From positions 9,289,393-9,353,392 of the forward strand of contig JACDQD010000002.1 of assembly GCA_019843655.1 (NCBI GenBank): DNA of 64,000 nucleotides. The letters run 5' to 3'. A model generated the notes under the pieces. It saw nothing but the letters and a program-made list of their open reading frames with translations. It did no database searches and was not told the origin of the DNA. The number at the start of each line of letters is the position of its first letter. Position 1 is the first letter of the stretch. The position numbers and the translations under genes were made by a program. Positions 1 to 13,473 of the stretch are shown piece after piece. The DNA is from Lethocerus indicus. Its lineage: Eukaryota > Arthropoda > Insecta > Hemiptera > Belostomatidae.

Positions 1-796
1 TGTATTACTAATGGATTGTTGCTAACAATAAAGTGGAGCCGCCTCTGTCGGAAGACTAAACCAGTGACAAGAAACACATCCCTGTAAATGTCTTAAGATA
101 TATGTTAAAAAAATAAAACCTTTAAAACTTTCGGTAATACACAAAAGGGTTCCAGGAGAGGAACAAACGTATTATTTATGTAGGAAACCCACACTCGTGT
201 TTGGAAAGTTTTCAAAAATAGATTAAGTTCCAATAGTTTGATCGATAAATAAATTGGAATTCTGATCAAGGATGACGGAATAAATTGTTATGCCCGCTTT
301 CCTTTTCCTTTTTATTAGTTGTTCACAGGTCGCCCATAAGGGGACTGGACATTCTGGGAATGGATTTAAGTAGTTTTGTGAGAGAGTTCACAGAGTGTAG
401 GAGAGTGGGAGGCAGTAGGAACACGTGTGAATTGAGCGACTGGGTGACGTAACTGATGTGATGGTGACCCTCCGGAGGGATAAATTGTGCGGCCGGCTCC
501 CACAATTGAGAATATCCGCCCCAGCTCTCCCAGACCGACACCAATTTTTCCTTTAGGTCTACCTCTGTGAAAAACTCCTGTTTCCCCCTGGCATCCTTGC
601 ACTTTATCCGATGCGACTGGTGACTCATACAGTCCAATCTGTTAATAATTAATTAACAACTGTTAAAATTAATTAATAATTAAAAAAATATTTAATACGC
701 CTTTTTCAAAAGGCACTTAAGAGGTCACTCAGCTACTGAAAACTATATTAAGAATTAAACAGACAACAAACAACAACAAAAATAATTCCCCCAAAC
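1..796. other. Noncoding flank left of the RT fragment
   Basis: Mixed AT-rich sequence. The minus-strand open frames at 323-637 and 366-602 lie in a GC-richer patch and resemble no protein I know. They could be more decayed transposon sequence. Confidence 0.4.
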
Positions 797-1015
797 ATAA
801 TTCCTAACCATCGATTTGGCTTCAGATCGCAACACTCTACCATCCAGCAGTGCTTCCGCGTTGTAGACGAGATCTCCTCTGCACTGGAGCTTGGACAGTA
901 CTGCGGTGGTGTCTTTCTCGATGTTGCAGAAGCATTCGATCGAGTGTGGCACCCCGGGTTACTGTTCAAGCTCAAAAGCATCCTTCCTAAACAGAAATTA
1001 ATGTTAATAGTATAA
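797..1015 (+). pseudogene. Decayed non-LTR retrotransposon reverse transcriptase fragment (jockey type)
   Basis: Read on the + strand, frame of 797, this gives about 64 codons of RT sequence: IPNHRFGFRSQHST, then VFLDVAEAFDRVWHPG and LLFKLKSILP. FGFRxxHST and the VFLDVxxAFDRVWHPGLLxKL block, with the first catalytic Asp of the RT palm, are typical of jockey-clade LINEs. Similarity stops at about 988 and the frame reaches TAA at 1013. There is no endonuclease, no YxDD block and no poly(A) tail nearby, so this is an internal relic. The longer minus-strand frames over the same bases are shadows. Confidence 0.75.
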
Positions 1016-3240
1016 TATTTGAATTTTTTCACCTTGATAATAAATAATATTGGAAATAGTAAAAATATTTAATTTAATACTGAAAATACATATTACACTG
1101 TACAAAAATGCTTCGAGTGAACCGAAGAATTTTTTATTTAATAATAACTAAATTATTGTTTATATATATTAGATGGACCTCAGGAGTTTGGAATATAATC
1201 ATTCTTGCGATTTTCTGTCTCCTCTGGCTGATTTCTCTTATGCTAACCCGGTTTCAGCGTCTCGCCAATTTCACTAATACACCGTCAGTAAATTAATGGC
1301 ACATTTCGGTTGTCTGTAGTGCATCCTGCCTGAGCTGTAAACACACAGTAAACAGTGCAGTGGTATGTATCTAGTGTGCGGCGCGATTAATTTAATACAT
1401 TATCAATATTTGGACGCTTATTCAGTTGAACCATATAATCGTACAATTTACTCATTCGGTATCGGGATATATACTACATTGGGCCATTTGTTTGTACCCC
1501 CAACATAGAAGCAGAACTTGATATGAGTGGCTTTCTGTGTCCCAACCATATGCGATAATTTAACCTTCACAATTAGTTCCTTTGTAACTAATAATTAGGT
1601 TGAAATATTTTGAAAATTAATATAATATTAGTACAGCTGTAATATATATTATAGCTCTTTGAGCACATTTTAGTAGTCATCGGCCACACCCAATATTTTA
1701 TTTGCACTGACCTAGTCTATTAATAGACACTCACACTAGGAGTTAATAACGACACACTAATTTATGATAACGAACTAAAAATTGATTTCGTGATATAGTT
1801 ACCATTGCTTATGACATATGGCCAGGATGTTCGATCCATTTGTTTTTATTTTATACTCGGGAATTTATATTAGACGAAGACAAGGCAAAATAACTAAACT
1901 AGAAAGTGCCTGTTGGCCAAAAATGCGCTGCGACTTCTGATATGAATAAAGTTTCAAGAATTCAGTTTTTTATTCGCTCCATTGGGGATAGTTAAAATTC
2001 TTAAGCTTGGCAAGTACGAATTTTCGCCACCGTTAGTGTCCCCCGGTCATTTATATTTCCAGGAAACGTCTGTTTAAATATAAGAAATACATTCCTTCTA
2101 AATTTCAAATAAGAACAGGTTAAGTTTGTTCCTTCTGACGGTAGCTAAAGCTGGTAGTAGATAAAATGTATAATGTTTATAGTTAAAAAAAATGTTGAGT
2201 ATTCTCTCCAATAAAATGCGTGCCTCGCTGTATTTATGACCACAAAAATATTCAGAAATAAATGGAGAGTCCCCCATAATTCTTAGAAACGTACAAAACA
2301 CTATGCGGTTTATAGGCTTTGGTCATCTGTCAGTTTGAAGTCTGATAACTATTTTTAGGATTTTGTTTACGATGTTCGTTGGTAGTCCTTATGTACACTG
2401 AATGAGATTATACAGATTACACAGATTGCTTTATTCTTCCGTATTGACAATGTAAATTCCTCAAATTAATCAAAATTAATAAAAGAAAAGATGTGGTATC
2501 TGGCAAAGTATTTAGTATTCGTGTTTTACATGAGATTTAAGTGATGTGTATCATAATTACACAATCCTTTAAAATTCAGGATTATGACGCATTGGTATTT
2601 TGTGATGTATTTAATATAAGGGGGTAGTATATTTCCACTATGTTTTATGTTGATTATTCCTGTAGTTATTTATGAATTGATCAAGAGCGCTGTTCAACTA
2701 AGCGCTGTTTAACGTAAGTGGCATAACATTATCCCAGGCCGTTTATCCAATAGAGGGCGGAGAGGACCTCACGATTGAGTAGACTATATCTTTTATGTAG
2801 CCATCCAGATGTAGATTCTTGTATCCTTTGGAGAACAAGGTCGTTTTCATAACTGCATCCCAGGGGTTAGGCTCTTCTCCGATAGAATTTCAGACGCCTT
2901 TGTGAGATGAATAACTGCCGAACAATCACCTCCCAATGACTACTTTTCCCTGATAAGTATATACCCCGAATTAATTTGGACCCAGCAACCGAATATTTGT
3001 TTATGCGATTTGTTAAAATTGTAGTCAATATTTATCATTACAGAGAAAAGCTCGCAGGATTTGAACTTGCGTTCTCGGATTGTTGGATTCGTTAAAAACA
3101 GAGTGTGTAGGGCGGAGAATAGTTAATGTCAATATTAAGTGTTAACAAATTATATTTAAAGGAATAAAATCGGCCGTATCCGTAACTTGGGAACAGGGTC
3201 GAGGGACGATATGGTATATTCTTTTCAGGCGGTTAGGAGG
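1016..3240. other. Intergenic sequence, no gene seen
   Basis: AT-rich noncoding DNA. Short frames at 1108-1296 and 2098-2301 have no recognisable motifs. A tRNA-B-box-like string on the minus strand near 3050-3095 is described separately. Confidence 0.5.
3047..3096 (-). repeat. tRNA-like T-arm remnant, possible SINE fragment
   Basis: On the minus strand, CGCAAGTTCAAATCCTGCG forms a good T-arm (pairing CGCA/TGCG around a TTCAAAT loop), as in tRNA-Ser/Leu. The expected anticodon arm and acceptor stem are not clear. A tRNA pseudogene or SINE head is the likeliest explanation. Confidence 0.25.
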
Positions 3241-3330
3241 GAGTCCCGCACAATATAAAGGGGAGGGATTGCAGCTGTTCGATACGGGAGCCCTTCTGGC
3301 CACCGAGCTTCCTCCCTTCTCCCTTCCTCT
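3240..3330 (+). promoter_or_regulatory. TATA-box-like block in a GC-rich patch
   Basis: TATAAAG at 3254-3260 is followed by a GC-rich stretch and then a pyrimidine-rich tract (3310-3330). It resembles a TATA promoter, but no downstream gene is visible; the small frame at 3400-3582 is not recognisable. Confidence 0.2.
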
Positions 3331-3859
3331 AATTTACCGGCGTTAGTCACGCGTTCGAATCATTCATAATTAATTCTTCCACCGCTTCAGTACCACAATA
3401 TGGGATGGTGCCTGCCTGCAGCCGTCACTGAATTCCAAACCGAGAAACCTGGCCGACCCGCACCGTCCCTTGTTTATAAACACGCTTTGATCCTCCCAAA
3501 CATCGTGGACCGCCTGTTCACTGTAAAACCGGGTATTTATTTAGCCCGCGCCCAACGAATGCAGTCCCCGGTTCTAAACTAAAAAGTTAAACATAGAGTC
3601 GGGATAGGAAAGAAGCCGTGAGCGGTCAGATAAGAAGGTCGCGTTATCACCGAATGTATCGGTCGATATTCGTTATCAACTGTATAGTTCGTAGAAGAGA
3701 CGGACGGAAATTAAGCGTTGAATTTTTTACCCGGAAAATTATAGGTGCTGGTTAATAATTGGTACTGCGTCCAAATAACATATACATATGTATAACATTG
3801 TATTTATAAGTAGAATGAGTCAAAATTTTTTTGCCCGATTTTTTCAGCCCGATCGGGTC

Positions 3860-4740
3860 TAGAAAATCGTGCAAGGTGTCGTGGTGTAGTGATGCTTAGC
3901 GCGTGTCCCAAGACATAGTTTTTAAGTGGTGTCAGTGATGGTGACTGTGTGTTGTGTTGAGCGTGCTAAGAGGTAAGAGGCTGCTAGTGCTGGCCCTCTC
4001 CCCCGGCGGCCTCTATATTTAGGCGGCGAGGGTATAACGTCCCCACGAGGTCTGGCTGCAGCCCGCTCTCGGCACTGGCCCCAGTCTCCTCGCAGCCACC
4101 GTTTTCCGTGCTCGCTCTGTTTTGTCGGGCGCTCCACGTCGCTTTTGACCTCGTCTTACGGAATCATCCCTCTTTTGTTCCTCGACTTACACTAGTGCGG
4201 TTTGGAGTCGGTTCGGCTTCCGGAGCCTTTACCCCCACCACTGCCTTGTACTCTCGCGTCCCGGGTTTATTGTGCACTGAACGTCGCTTGGATCGGTTCG
4301 ACTCCTCGAGAATTTTGGCCGCTAGCTCGCTGGGCCAATTTATTCTGATCTGACTACCCATTTTATAAATTCTAACCAGTCTCTCGGATCTGCCGTACTG
4401 ATTTCTCGTTTTATTAATATCGGTGGCGGTTTTTTCTTCGTCGCGCTATCGGCTCGCGAGTCGTTTTTATAGATACGCGATATCTTGTTGGACTTCCAGT
4501 GTCGCTTTGATTTTCGAGTGAAATGCGCGCGTTTCGACCGCAGTCGGATTTTTTTGTTTTGTGTTTTTTACCGGAAAGGCAAATGACATGCTAGTGGTGA
4601 TGTTTTTTGTAATGATGAAAATTTTGGAGTTTTCGTCGGGACTTATATTGGACACTGAACAGTTGAAAACCGGGAGACGAAAGAAAAGGATTAAGAAAAA
4701 TGCCAAAGGTAGTTGAGTTGTGTATTTCGACTAGATATTA
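3860..4740 (+). promoter_or_regulatory. GC- and CpG-rich block with a splice-donor-like site
   Basis: Markedly richer in CpG than its surroundings. AAGAG|GTAAGA at 3972/3973 fits a 5' splice site, so the block could hold a first exon. Open frames (3922-4137 minus, 4108-4353 plus) read as low-complexity and match nothing I know. Confidence 0.2.
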
Positions 4741-7700
4741 ACGGGTCCCAGTGTTTTGATTTACGTTTATTTGGATGATGGACAATGTTTTCGCTTCTAG
4801 GTTCACGCAAGAATGGAATCTAATGTCACTAGTCTAGATACGATATTTTTTCCATCATTCTCCTTTTGGCTAAAATCGCTAACTTTGTGGAATGCTGACC
4901 GTTTTCTTTGCATCGAAGGAATAATAATAATCAGTTTTCGTGGTTTCATTTCCACCTTTTCCGGAACAATGTAATCGACAAAGCTTGACATCACAGGACG
5001 TATAGCACATCCGGGTATATGCCTTAAGCATTTCGGTGAAGCTAGTGAAGAATATCTAGTACACCGCCGGCCTTCTGGCTGAGCCCCCCCATTCAACCAA
5101 TTGATCTATTTAGAGACCCTAGCGTAGCCAACTGTTGAACGCTAGAATCCCGTACTCCGGAGTTTCTTGAACCTAATTCCTTTTACTTTCGAGAGTTGAC
5201 CCTTATCTTTCTTTGTGTAGTAGGTACACTGATATAGCTAGATTTGTTCTTATAAATACGATGAATATCTCTTAATAAATTTAATAATATTTTGAAATAT
5301 TAATTGTAGTTGTTGAAAATGTACCGTGTTGTATTATACTTCTACCCTTCTAATTTAGTTTTACATGATAATTCATAAACGTCGATTCGTGTCAATTCAT
5401 TTATTCAGATCAGAATTTAGATGATTCCCCAAGTGAAACACGATATAGCGATGACTCAAGGCGCTGGCGTTAAGATCCAATTATAACGTTAGCCCAGTTT
5501 TATTATTGTATTAGTTTTAAAACATGAAGACTGTGTGTCTGTTGTTAGATTTGATATTGGTTATTTATTAATTTACTCCTATTATTTCCTAAGCTTTTGT
5601 TACCTTAAAACGTTAAATTGGGTCATTAGTTACATTGTGAAATTATGAACATTGTGCTGTTTATATTGATTTTTTTTATCATTGTACTAAATTTAAGATA
5701 ACTGTCGCAAATAATATAATCTTCAAATGAATCTGAGAATTGTTCCGTTGTCATTTGAACATTTGGAAAGATATTATGGGGGAATGGACGGAGGGGGTTG
5801 TCCTTTTCCTAAGCAAACTGGTAAAAAAAAAACATAAAGTTTGCTTGCTATCTACGTAGTGGGACTAGGACTCAAGATTAGATAAAGACATGTTAAGGAC
5901 GCGTCCCTAAAAAGACGAGCCATCGAATCACGAATCCCAGTCTTGAATTATTTATTGGTACCACTGAATCAGTGCAGTGAATAACTTTGCATAGATTCAG
6001 TATCGTTCGATCAAGATAATCAATTTATTGAATCAATGACGAGATTTAGTACCCAACTTTATTTAGAGTTTATTTAACCGTTGTGTTTTTTCAGTGATTG
6101 TAACCCGTCAATATGTGTGATACTAATAAATTCTGTTCTTGTTTGTCATCCATTTATCAATTATTGGATTTTACAGCTTGCATTTGCATGAAGCTTAATT
6201 AGCATTCTGTAACCGATTCGTGGTAACGAGAATATGAATTTTGGAAAATTCTGTTCTTTGTGATCTATGAACGAATGAAGAGTAGAAATATTTTTAACAG
6301 AGCGATTCAGTATTGCAGTCCGATAAGACTCTCGGTTTCTTTCACCGGAAGAAACTCAAATGCTCGTGACGCTTATCCGTAGCGCTGTGACTAACAGGAT
6401 ATTAACCGACAAAATGTAATCTTCTCTGTTCTATGCTACCATCTGAACAGAATATTACATGTCGAGTGGTTACGAGCCGAGATCACCCTGCGGGGAAATT
6501 TCTTATTCGAAGGTTGGTCACCTTCCTGGACCCATCTTCGAAAGCTGAATAATGTTCTCACATTTTTTTATTGTGGTATTTTTTATACGCTTTTTAACTG
6601 AATCTACATTTATCAAAATGAGTGAATCTTCGTTTTACTCTATATTATGTTCTAAGAGTATTAAGTACAGTAAAACAGTAGAGAAAGGTGCGCGCCAAGA
6701 CTTTCGGGGTAGTCTTAAATAGAACACTAGAAGGCGGAGTATTTTAGGGGTGGGGATGGGTCATTTACGGCACCAAAAATATTATGATAAAAATTATATT
6801 TAGTCTTACAAATAAGTTAAGAAAGATTGTATTTTAATTTTATGATAAACAAGCAAAAGACCATAGTTTAATAACTGAAAGGTCTATGGCCTTTGAACGT
6901 ACGACGGGTGGTAATTTCAGATAACTGAGTAATTAAAGTAGAATATTGCATTGCTTTATTGACGATATTCACTTTCACTTCGGAAGTAGCCAGTAGGTAC
7001 TACCTATTTCTTCGTGAAAAGAATATTTTTACAATGGATTATTGCTATATCCATTCCGCGTCTTACATTTCCAATTTTAACATCTTTTCGTACTGAATAA
7101 TTTGCAGGGGACCAGAATTATTTTTAAATGACTGCGGCCAAATGGCTCTCTATCTCGTTTTTGTCCTTGCCTTAATGCTCTCAATTAGTGGTCTGATGAT
7201 AGTCATGAGCGTCCAAATAACAGGCTTCCTTTAGTTTATTATCTGTAGGGGCTAGGAATTTCAACTCTTAACATTTCAACTGTAAACTAATATCGAAAAT
7301 TAAAATACAAAAAAACAATTAAAGAATACTTTTACATCGCCTAGTTTAATATCTATTGAACATCATGAAATGTTTAATACGCGAAGTAATCTTCATAATG
7401 AGATCTGATTATGATATATGTTATTCAAAGTACTGGAAAATTACCAAAATATTTATTCCAAAATTAATTTAAAACATTGGGTGAAGAAATTAGTTAATAG
7501 GTGGGACCAAAGATGGAAATAGTATATATGAATATTCATGTTGAAAAGTGTTAGTTCAAGTATGAAAATTAACTGCAGGTTTATAGTAGGCCTCAAGTTA
7601 CTGTTTGATGTTATAAAATATATTTCAATTGAGTTTTATTTCAATTCATAGCGGGTAACTTTTATTTTCTCATCCAATTCTTCGTATATATCTAGAAAAG

Positions 7701-9542
7701 GACTTTTTAGTATTACAGTTAAGGAAATAATGTTAATTCTTCGAATAAATGGTGTGACGTTGAGCGACGATAATGGGTACTCGTGATTACACGAAAACGC
7801 GCTGAACTGAAGTGTGGAGTATTAACTTTATTATTACTTTGATATATTTTAAAGGAATTATTCATTCGCCTGTTTGTCTAATTATATCATATTTTCATTT
7901 TTAAGGCTTTTTATGTCGCATACAAATTAATTGATTTAATAAAAAAAATATATTTCTAAATCCTCTTTAAGACAGATTATTATTTACTCACTTTTCGGCT
8001 CAAGCATTAGTTATACTTTTGCCGATAAAAATGAAAACAAAAGGGTTAGTAATTTTTTGTTGAATTCTATAGTGTATTCTGGAATTAGTCGGGATCAATA
8101 CTGAATGCATTTTTTGCAAAATAGTTAGAAACCATATTACAAGGCCTATTACTATACCAATAGGTACGTCATTAAGATATCTGATAAATAATGATGAACC
8201 TGGATACATTTTATAGAAAACTCGCATCTTCTGGCTATTCTTATCCAAATACATTAACTGAGTATATCGATTTTAATTTTTCCAAAAACCCTCAAAGTGG
8301 CCAACAATTTTCTTGTACCATAGAATGTATATTATTTCACAATGATTTTGATATAGATTACCCATCGATGGGTCGAAACCATTCATCAAATAAATTCCCT
8401 GTAGAATTATACTGCTATGGAATACAGAAAGGTTCTAGGAGGACAATATGTCGTTTTGGTAACATCGATCCACGCTCGCTACCCCGGTGGCCATTATGTC
8501 CCTTTTGTTTGAAGTGTACAATTTTGAGTGGCTATTACTCCTTTCAATCGAGTACAATGAATTAATTTAGTATTAAAGATTTTATTTTATTTTGCCTGGA
8601 GTTAAACGATTCTTTCAGTTGTAATTTAAGAATTATATGTCTGTTTTATAATTGTCATATATAATTGAAGTTGAATGAAATTAAACTTAAAAGGATTTAA
8701 AGTTAGATTTGGGGAATCGGATCAGGTTCTAGCCTCTCCGCACGGGTTTTGCACTTAACACCAGAGGAAGCAATACAGAACTGAAATCTGCCATTTTATT
8801 TCGAATAATCCAGCACCGATTAGAGTTCCATTTCTGACTCTACGAGTTAGGGATAACGAATGAATGAAACATCCCTGTCGAAGAATCTGCCACGTAAAAA
8901 ATATTGTTGTGAAACTATTCCCGATATTATCATCGTTGTATTTTAGGGAACGCAGAAATAGAGTATGACGTCCTGTTAGGAGCAATTTGACTGGTTAGAC
9001 CGTTCTGTTTTTCGCGCTCCCCTCGGCTCTTGATCGGATGCCAACTGTCTGCAGAAATCAGAGAATTTCTTACCGCCCTTTTATCGTTGCACTATACTTT
9101 GCAATTTCATCGCCCCTAACGCTTTTGGGCGAATCTTTTCTTTTTTTTTAGATCTCGGGCTAGGTCTATATTTACTGGCTTGTATTTTCTCCCTGTGTAC
9201 CTGTAAGACCGATACATTTCGATACTTCACTTGTCCCTCCTCAACAGAAGAATGGAATAATACATAATTTACCGAAGAGTTGGACGCTTTCCCTTCGTGG
9301 CGATGCACTTTCTCCCTACGTGTCGTACCCGTGAAAAATTATCGGTCATCATTCGGACAAGGAATGAATTAGTCTTGAACAAGAATATTACTGGGTTCAG
9401 ATATCCGGAGAAAGTGGTTAGTGAGAACGTCCATTTTTTCACGATTCCCGGTCAATCCGGTAACTTACACTAGCTTATCACAATTTACTAAGACCGATGC
9501 CACAACGATTTGGTGGTGATTTATATATTGCGAACAGTTTCA

Positions 9543-9543
<1 letters not shown>
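4741..9543. other. Intergenic sequence, no gene seen
   Basis: Ordinary AT-rich DNA with normal CpG. The 124-codon frame at 8191-8565 is the longest here. It has an ATG and a clean stop but no motif I recognise, and an opposite-strand frame overlaps its first 64 bp (8000-8254). I treat it as unproven. Confidence 0.45.

Positions 9544-9598
<55 letters not shown>
9544..9598. repeat. (TA)n microsatellite, about 55 bp
   Basis: Uninterrupted alternating TA. Confidence 0.98.
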
Positions 9599-9600
<2 letters not shown>

Positions 9601-10578
9601 GCCATATGCCCTACATTATTATGGCTTATAACGGTCGTATAAGGCAGAATTAAAATCCATCCATCCCAGACATATTGTGTAACCACGACGAATCATACGA
9701 TTAAGGAAATTTAAAATACGTTGCTTAGGGTTTATAATGATACACAATATACAATATTGGGATAGTTCATTTGAGGTTTGAAGGGATAACCACAGCATGA
9801 TAGGAACTTAGCACGTCATTTAATCTTCGGTAAAGACGAAATTCCTGAGTATTTCTTTTACTGAAACGCAGATCTTATAAGACCCTCTGCAATTATTCGA
9901 GGCCTCCTCTGGGTGTTTATTGAGATGTTTGTTCATACTTAATACGCTGATAACAGTTTCCCTTTCGTAAAAAAGTGACACAGCCATGTCTGTTTCCTTG
10001 CGTTTCATTTCTGATAAGCCCTATGCGGCGTTTTGTCGGCATCCAATCCCATTCCACTCAAAAACTGAGACCCAAATTCTCCATTGAAGTATTTACTGAA
10101 TACAGGACTACATCTATAAAGCATTTGTATAAAACGGTTTCGTATTAAATTTGACAAATATTTAAGTGTTTAAAACACTTTATTGTACTCACAACAGCTT
10201 TAAATGATCAATTTAACAAGTCAAGAGTGTCGAATGTTATATTCATATATTACTTGTTTATACGCGATTTTATTAATTCACATGATGCGAATTACAAATA
10301 ATTAAATCATATGTGATAAAATGTAAGAGTTGTATGCCGCCGGTTAAAAGCTTTCACATTTGCTATTTGTGTCATTGTTAAAAGGGAGTCTTGCCAATAA
10401 CGCGAGGTCAGGCTGGTTAGGGAAATGTACAGTTCTGAACACTGAAAACAGTCGGCTATTCATTTCTCCTTACCGAAAGGGAAATAGGCATCATACCAAA
10501 TGCACGTCACCCTTATATGTTTTATATAAACATGAAACATGTACATTGATGGTTTTTTCGATCTTTTATTTTCCCACG
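9599..10578. other. Intergenic sequence, no gene seen
   Basis: Noncoding AT-rich DNA. The 9820-10008 minus frame is not recognisable. Confidence 0.45.
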
Positions 10579-10630
10579 CCGGTCTGGTCTATTGCTAGAC
10601 CGGTTTCGATTAGTCGCATCTTCAGTAGCT
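10579..10630 (-). repeat. Short interspersed repeat core, copy 1
   Basis: Shares about 50 bp with the cores at 52589-52640 and 62485-62536: TTGCTAGAC, then GGTTTCG, then GC(C)ATCTTCAGTAGC. Read on the minus strand it is CTGAAGATG..CGAAACCGGTCT and can fold through GGTCT/AGACC. The flanks do not match the other copies. The overlapping frames at 10360-10839 (+) and 10566-10778 (-) run through this repeat and are not supported as genes. Confidence 0.65.
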
Positions 10631-10639
10631 CTTTCGTCA

Positions 10640-13421
10640 GTAGGGTGGGGAGTCTCACATGCTTCCTGTCTGTTACTGTCACTGTACTTTTATTGCGGAG
10701 GTCGTCTAGCTTGTCGTGTGGTATAAAAACGGATTCTGTTGTTGTTCTCTTTTTGTTGTCGGGATTTGGGTTGAACATTCAGTTGTCTATTTATTTTTTA
10801 CTCAATTTGGACGAACATACTTGCGTAGGTATTTTTTAACATTTGGAGAATCATAGTTTACTTTTTCAAGTCGAAGATGCAGGCAATAACCCGTTTCCTT
10901 ACTTAATTTTATTCTAATTTATATCTTGTGGTTAATGATATTTCAAGTATATAAGTATTATTTAGTAGTAAAATGAAATACGGGTTTGAAGTAAAACAAT
11001 GTGCAATTGATTTGAATTAACTAATTCCCAGAATTTCAAGCAATGTTGTTTCGTGGCGGATACAAAGTCAAGTAACTATCATAAAATACGAGTGATTTCA
11101 TCGCAATTATCACATAAAACCTGTGATGCTAATTTAAACTGAAAAGCTCAGTTTGAATTGAAAAATATAATAGTAGACTAGCCTTGTGGAAATGCAACCG
11201 GAAGATGGCGGTGGTAACCGCTTATTCTGCAATCTGTACGACCGATCTACTAGTGCTGATAAACAAGAATAGGCGGAGATGTTTATCACCATAAAAGTGG
11301 AAGAGGAGAGCGCCATGAAATTGGAGGGCGTTTCGTCTCACGGGCTCTGCTTCACCCGGTAAAATCTGAGACGAACATTAGAGTTGTATTAAAAAGAGAG
11401 ATGTCACCTGCGATTCAAGGTATCATGATACCGCAAGGAGCCGCCCAGTTATATGTATTATTTTACAACCCAACAGTGTGGGAAGTTTTCAAAGAAACCC
11501 GACGACCAACATGCTCCACTTGGACTTGCTGTTCATGACGTCCCTTTTCGAAAAACGACCACGACCTATACCCACGCGATATTTCCTCAATGCCTGTTTA
11601 CTTTTATGGTTTTACGAGTAATCGCGATTATGAGAAAAACTCTAATTCAACTTCTACTGAAGAGATTAAAGTTCTTAGCTGTCACTAAATTTTCAAAATA
11701 TGGAACTACTTGATTGGGAGTTTTTATTTCCTTTGTCCTAAGACAATTATTGTTGTCCTTACTAATTCTGTCTTTTTATTGTTGAATGAGTATTGTATAT
11801 ACTGAGAGTTATGACCTACATTCTTTACGAAAGAATGTAGGATGCAGGTTTCTCCCCAACCTTAATAATTATAGCGTGCTTTTAATGAGTTTCACTATCG
11901 ACGTATTCGTTAGTTAGTTATTGCTAATTTCTGTTTAACGTTTAATTGAAATATATTCTTGAAAAGTGTTTCTAAATCTGAAAATCGTCATTATTTCACC
12001 TTGGGCCTATTAAAATTAAATAAAAGTGCACGTTAGGTAGAGGATGGAAATCACACAAATGGAAGGAACAATACTTGTTGAATGACATGTTATCTCTGGA
12101 TTACATTTTGTAAACGTTTTAAGATTCTAGATTAAATTCACATAGTATTTAAGTGATATTTGAGCATCTAATGACGTTGATATTCGGTGATTCCATCACT
12201 AAACGCAGAAAATGAATGAACATAAGTTTCACTTTTATGATAGTAAAAACGGTTCGAAGCCTTTTCATAGGTCGAACAATACCTAAGACAAAGGCACTGG
12301 AATGATGTTAGTTTGAAGTGGAGTCCGACCAATCAGACGGTCGAACTTGAAAGGGTTTTGAAGACTGCCCTCGGGCTGAAACAAATAAGGGAGCCTGCCA
12401 CGTTGCTTCTCCTTCAAAAATCCAAAAACATTTTTGAATTTCCCACTAAATACCAGATCTGGCGGCATGAAATTACTTTTCTTCCGCTCCATGAAGCCAT
12501 GGAAAAACTGTGAAATCCACGGCTTTCACTCGCTTTCTTGCCGGTTTTCTGTGTTGTATAAAGTAAAAGGAATTAATAAATTGATTTTTTGTTTTCTTCA
12601 AAAGATTATCAGACATTACACTTTTTATTTTTAAAAGTCTAGGATTGACCGTGGCTTGCAATTTGTGCCTAAAATACAAAAATAGGGAGTCGACATTGAA
12701 ATAAATAATGTTTAACGCAAGGTTCTTTGGTGAAAGAGATGCCATTTTGCTTGCAACACGCATTTCTCTATGCTTTCTTGAATGAACATGTTAGTATCTT
12801 TGTATTAATAATTCCTAATCGGAACAAAAGAATATTTAAATTTTTGGTTTTTCGTCAACAATAATAATGTTAAAGATGTAGCCAATATGAGCCGAGTTTA
12901 AATTAGATTTGACATTTTATTCTTTAAGGTTGAAGTTTAAAATGTTCTCAAGAGTGATCGAATACTGGAAGTGTACTATCTCGGCTGGGAGAAACAGGTT
13001 GAATAACACTGGTTCAACCTTAGCCAAGGCCATAGCCATACTTATCCGTCCGCCTCCGGGCTCTTAGCGACTTAAATGTATTTAGAAACTACGTAATTAT
13101 AATGAAGTGCATGTCCTTAATATGAGTAGGTGTGAGTTTGTAAGGTAGTATTCGTGCGTGAATGTGTGTGCACGTCCTTCGCAATGTTCCGGAAGTATTT
13201 CCGCAATACGCAAGCAGCTGAAATTAATTCTATTGGCCACCGCTGTATTAATTTTAAAAAATAATGTTTTATGTAGGAATAACAGCGACTATTTCTCCTC
13301 TATGAAAATTGTTGTAAAATGTTCTCAAAATTGTAGAACCTCCTTGTGCTTGATTATGTAGTAGCTTTCAGAAAGACATTTCCATAAAACAATTTCGAGG
13401 AATGATATAGGGGATATAAAT

Positions 13422-13424
<3 letters not shown>
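10640..13424. other. Intergenic sequence with hairpins, no gene seen
   Basis: Contains a perfect 12-bp hairpin (11815-11841) and an 8-bp inverted repeat (12996-13003 with 13013-13020). Overlapping short frames on both strands at 12.28-12.76 kb have no recognisable content. Confidence 0.45.
11815..11841. repeat. Perfect 12-bp hairpin with 3-base loop
   Basis: CCTACATTCTTT at 11815-11826 pairs exactly with 11830-11841 across the loop ACG. No flanking U-tract or gene explains it. Confidence 0.85.

Positions 13425-13471
<47 letters not shown>
13425..13471. repeat. (AT)n microsatellite, about 47 bp
   Basis: Uninterrupted. It produces the meaningless Ile-Tyr repeat in the minus-strand frame across it. 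Confidence 0.98.

Positions 13472-13473
<2 letters not shown>

Noticed and set aside
748..1032. Minus-strand frames over 748-1032.
   Set aside because: Shadows of the + strand reverse transcriptase fragment.
3047..3096. Functional tRNA gene.
   Set aside because: Only the T-arm is convincing; no acceptor stem or complete anticodon arm.
10360..10839. 159-codon frame, the longest in the supplied translations.
   Set aside because: It runs through a dispersed repeat core, overlaps a minus-strand frame, and is hydrophobic/Ser-rich without domain features.
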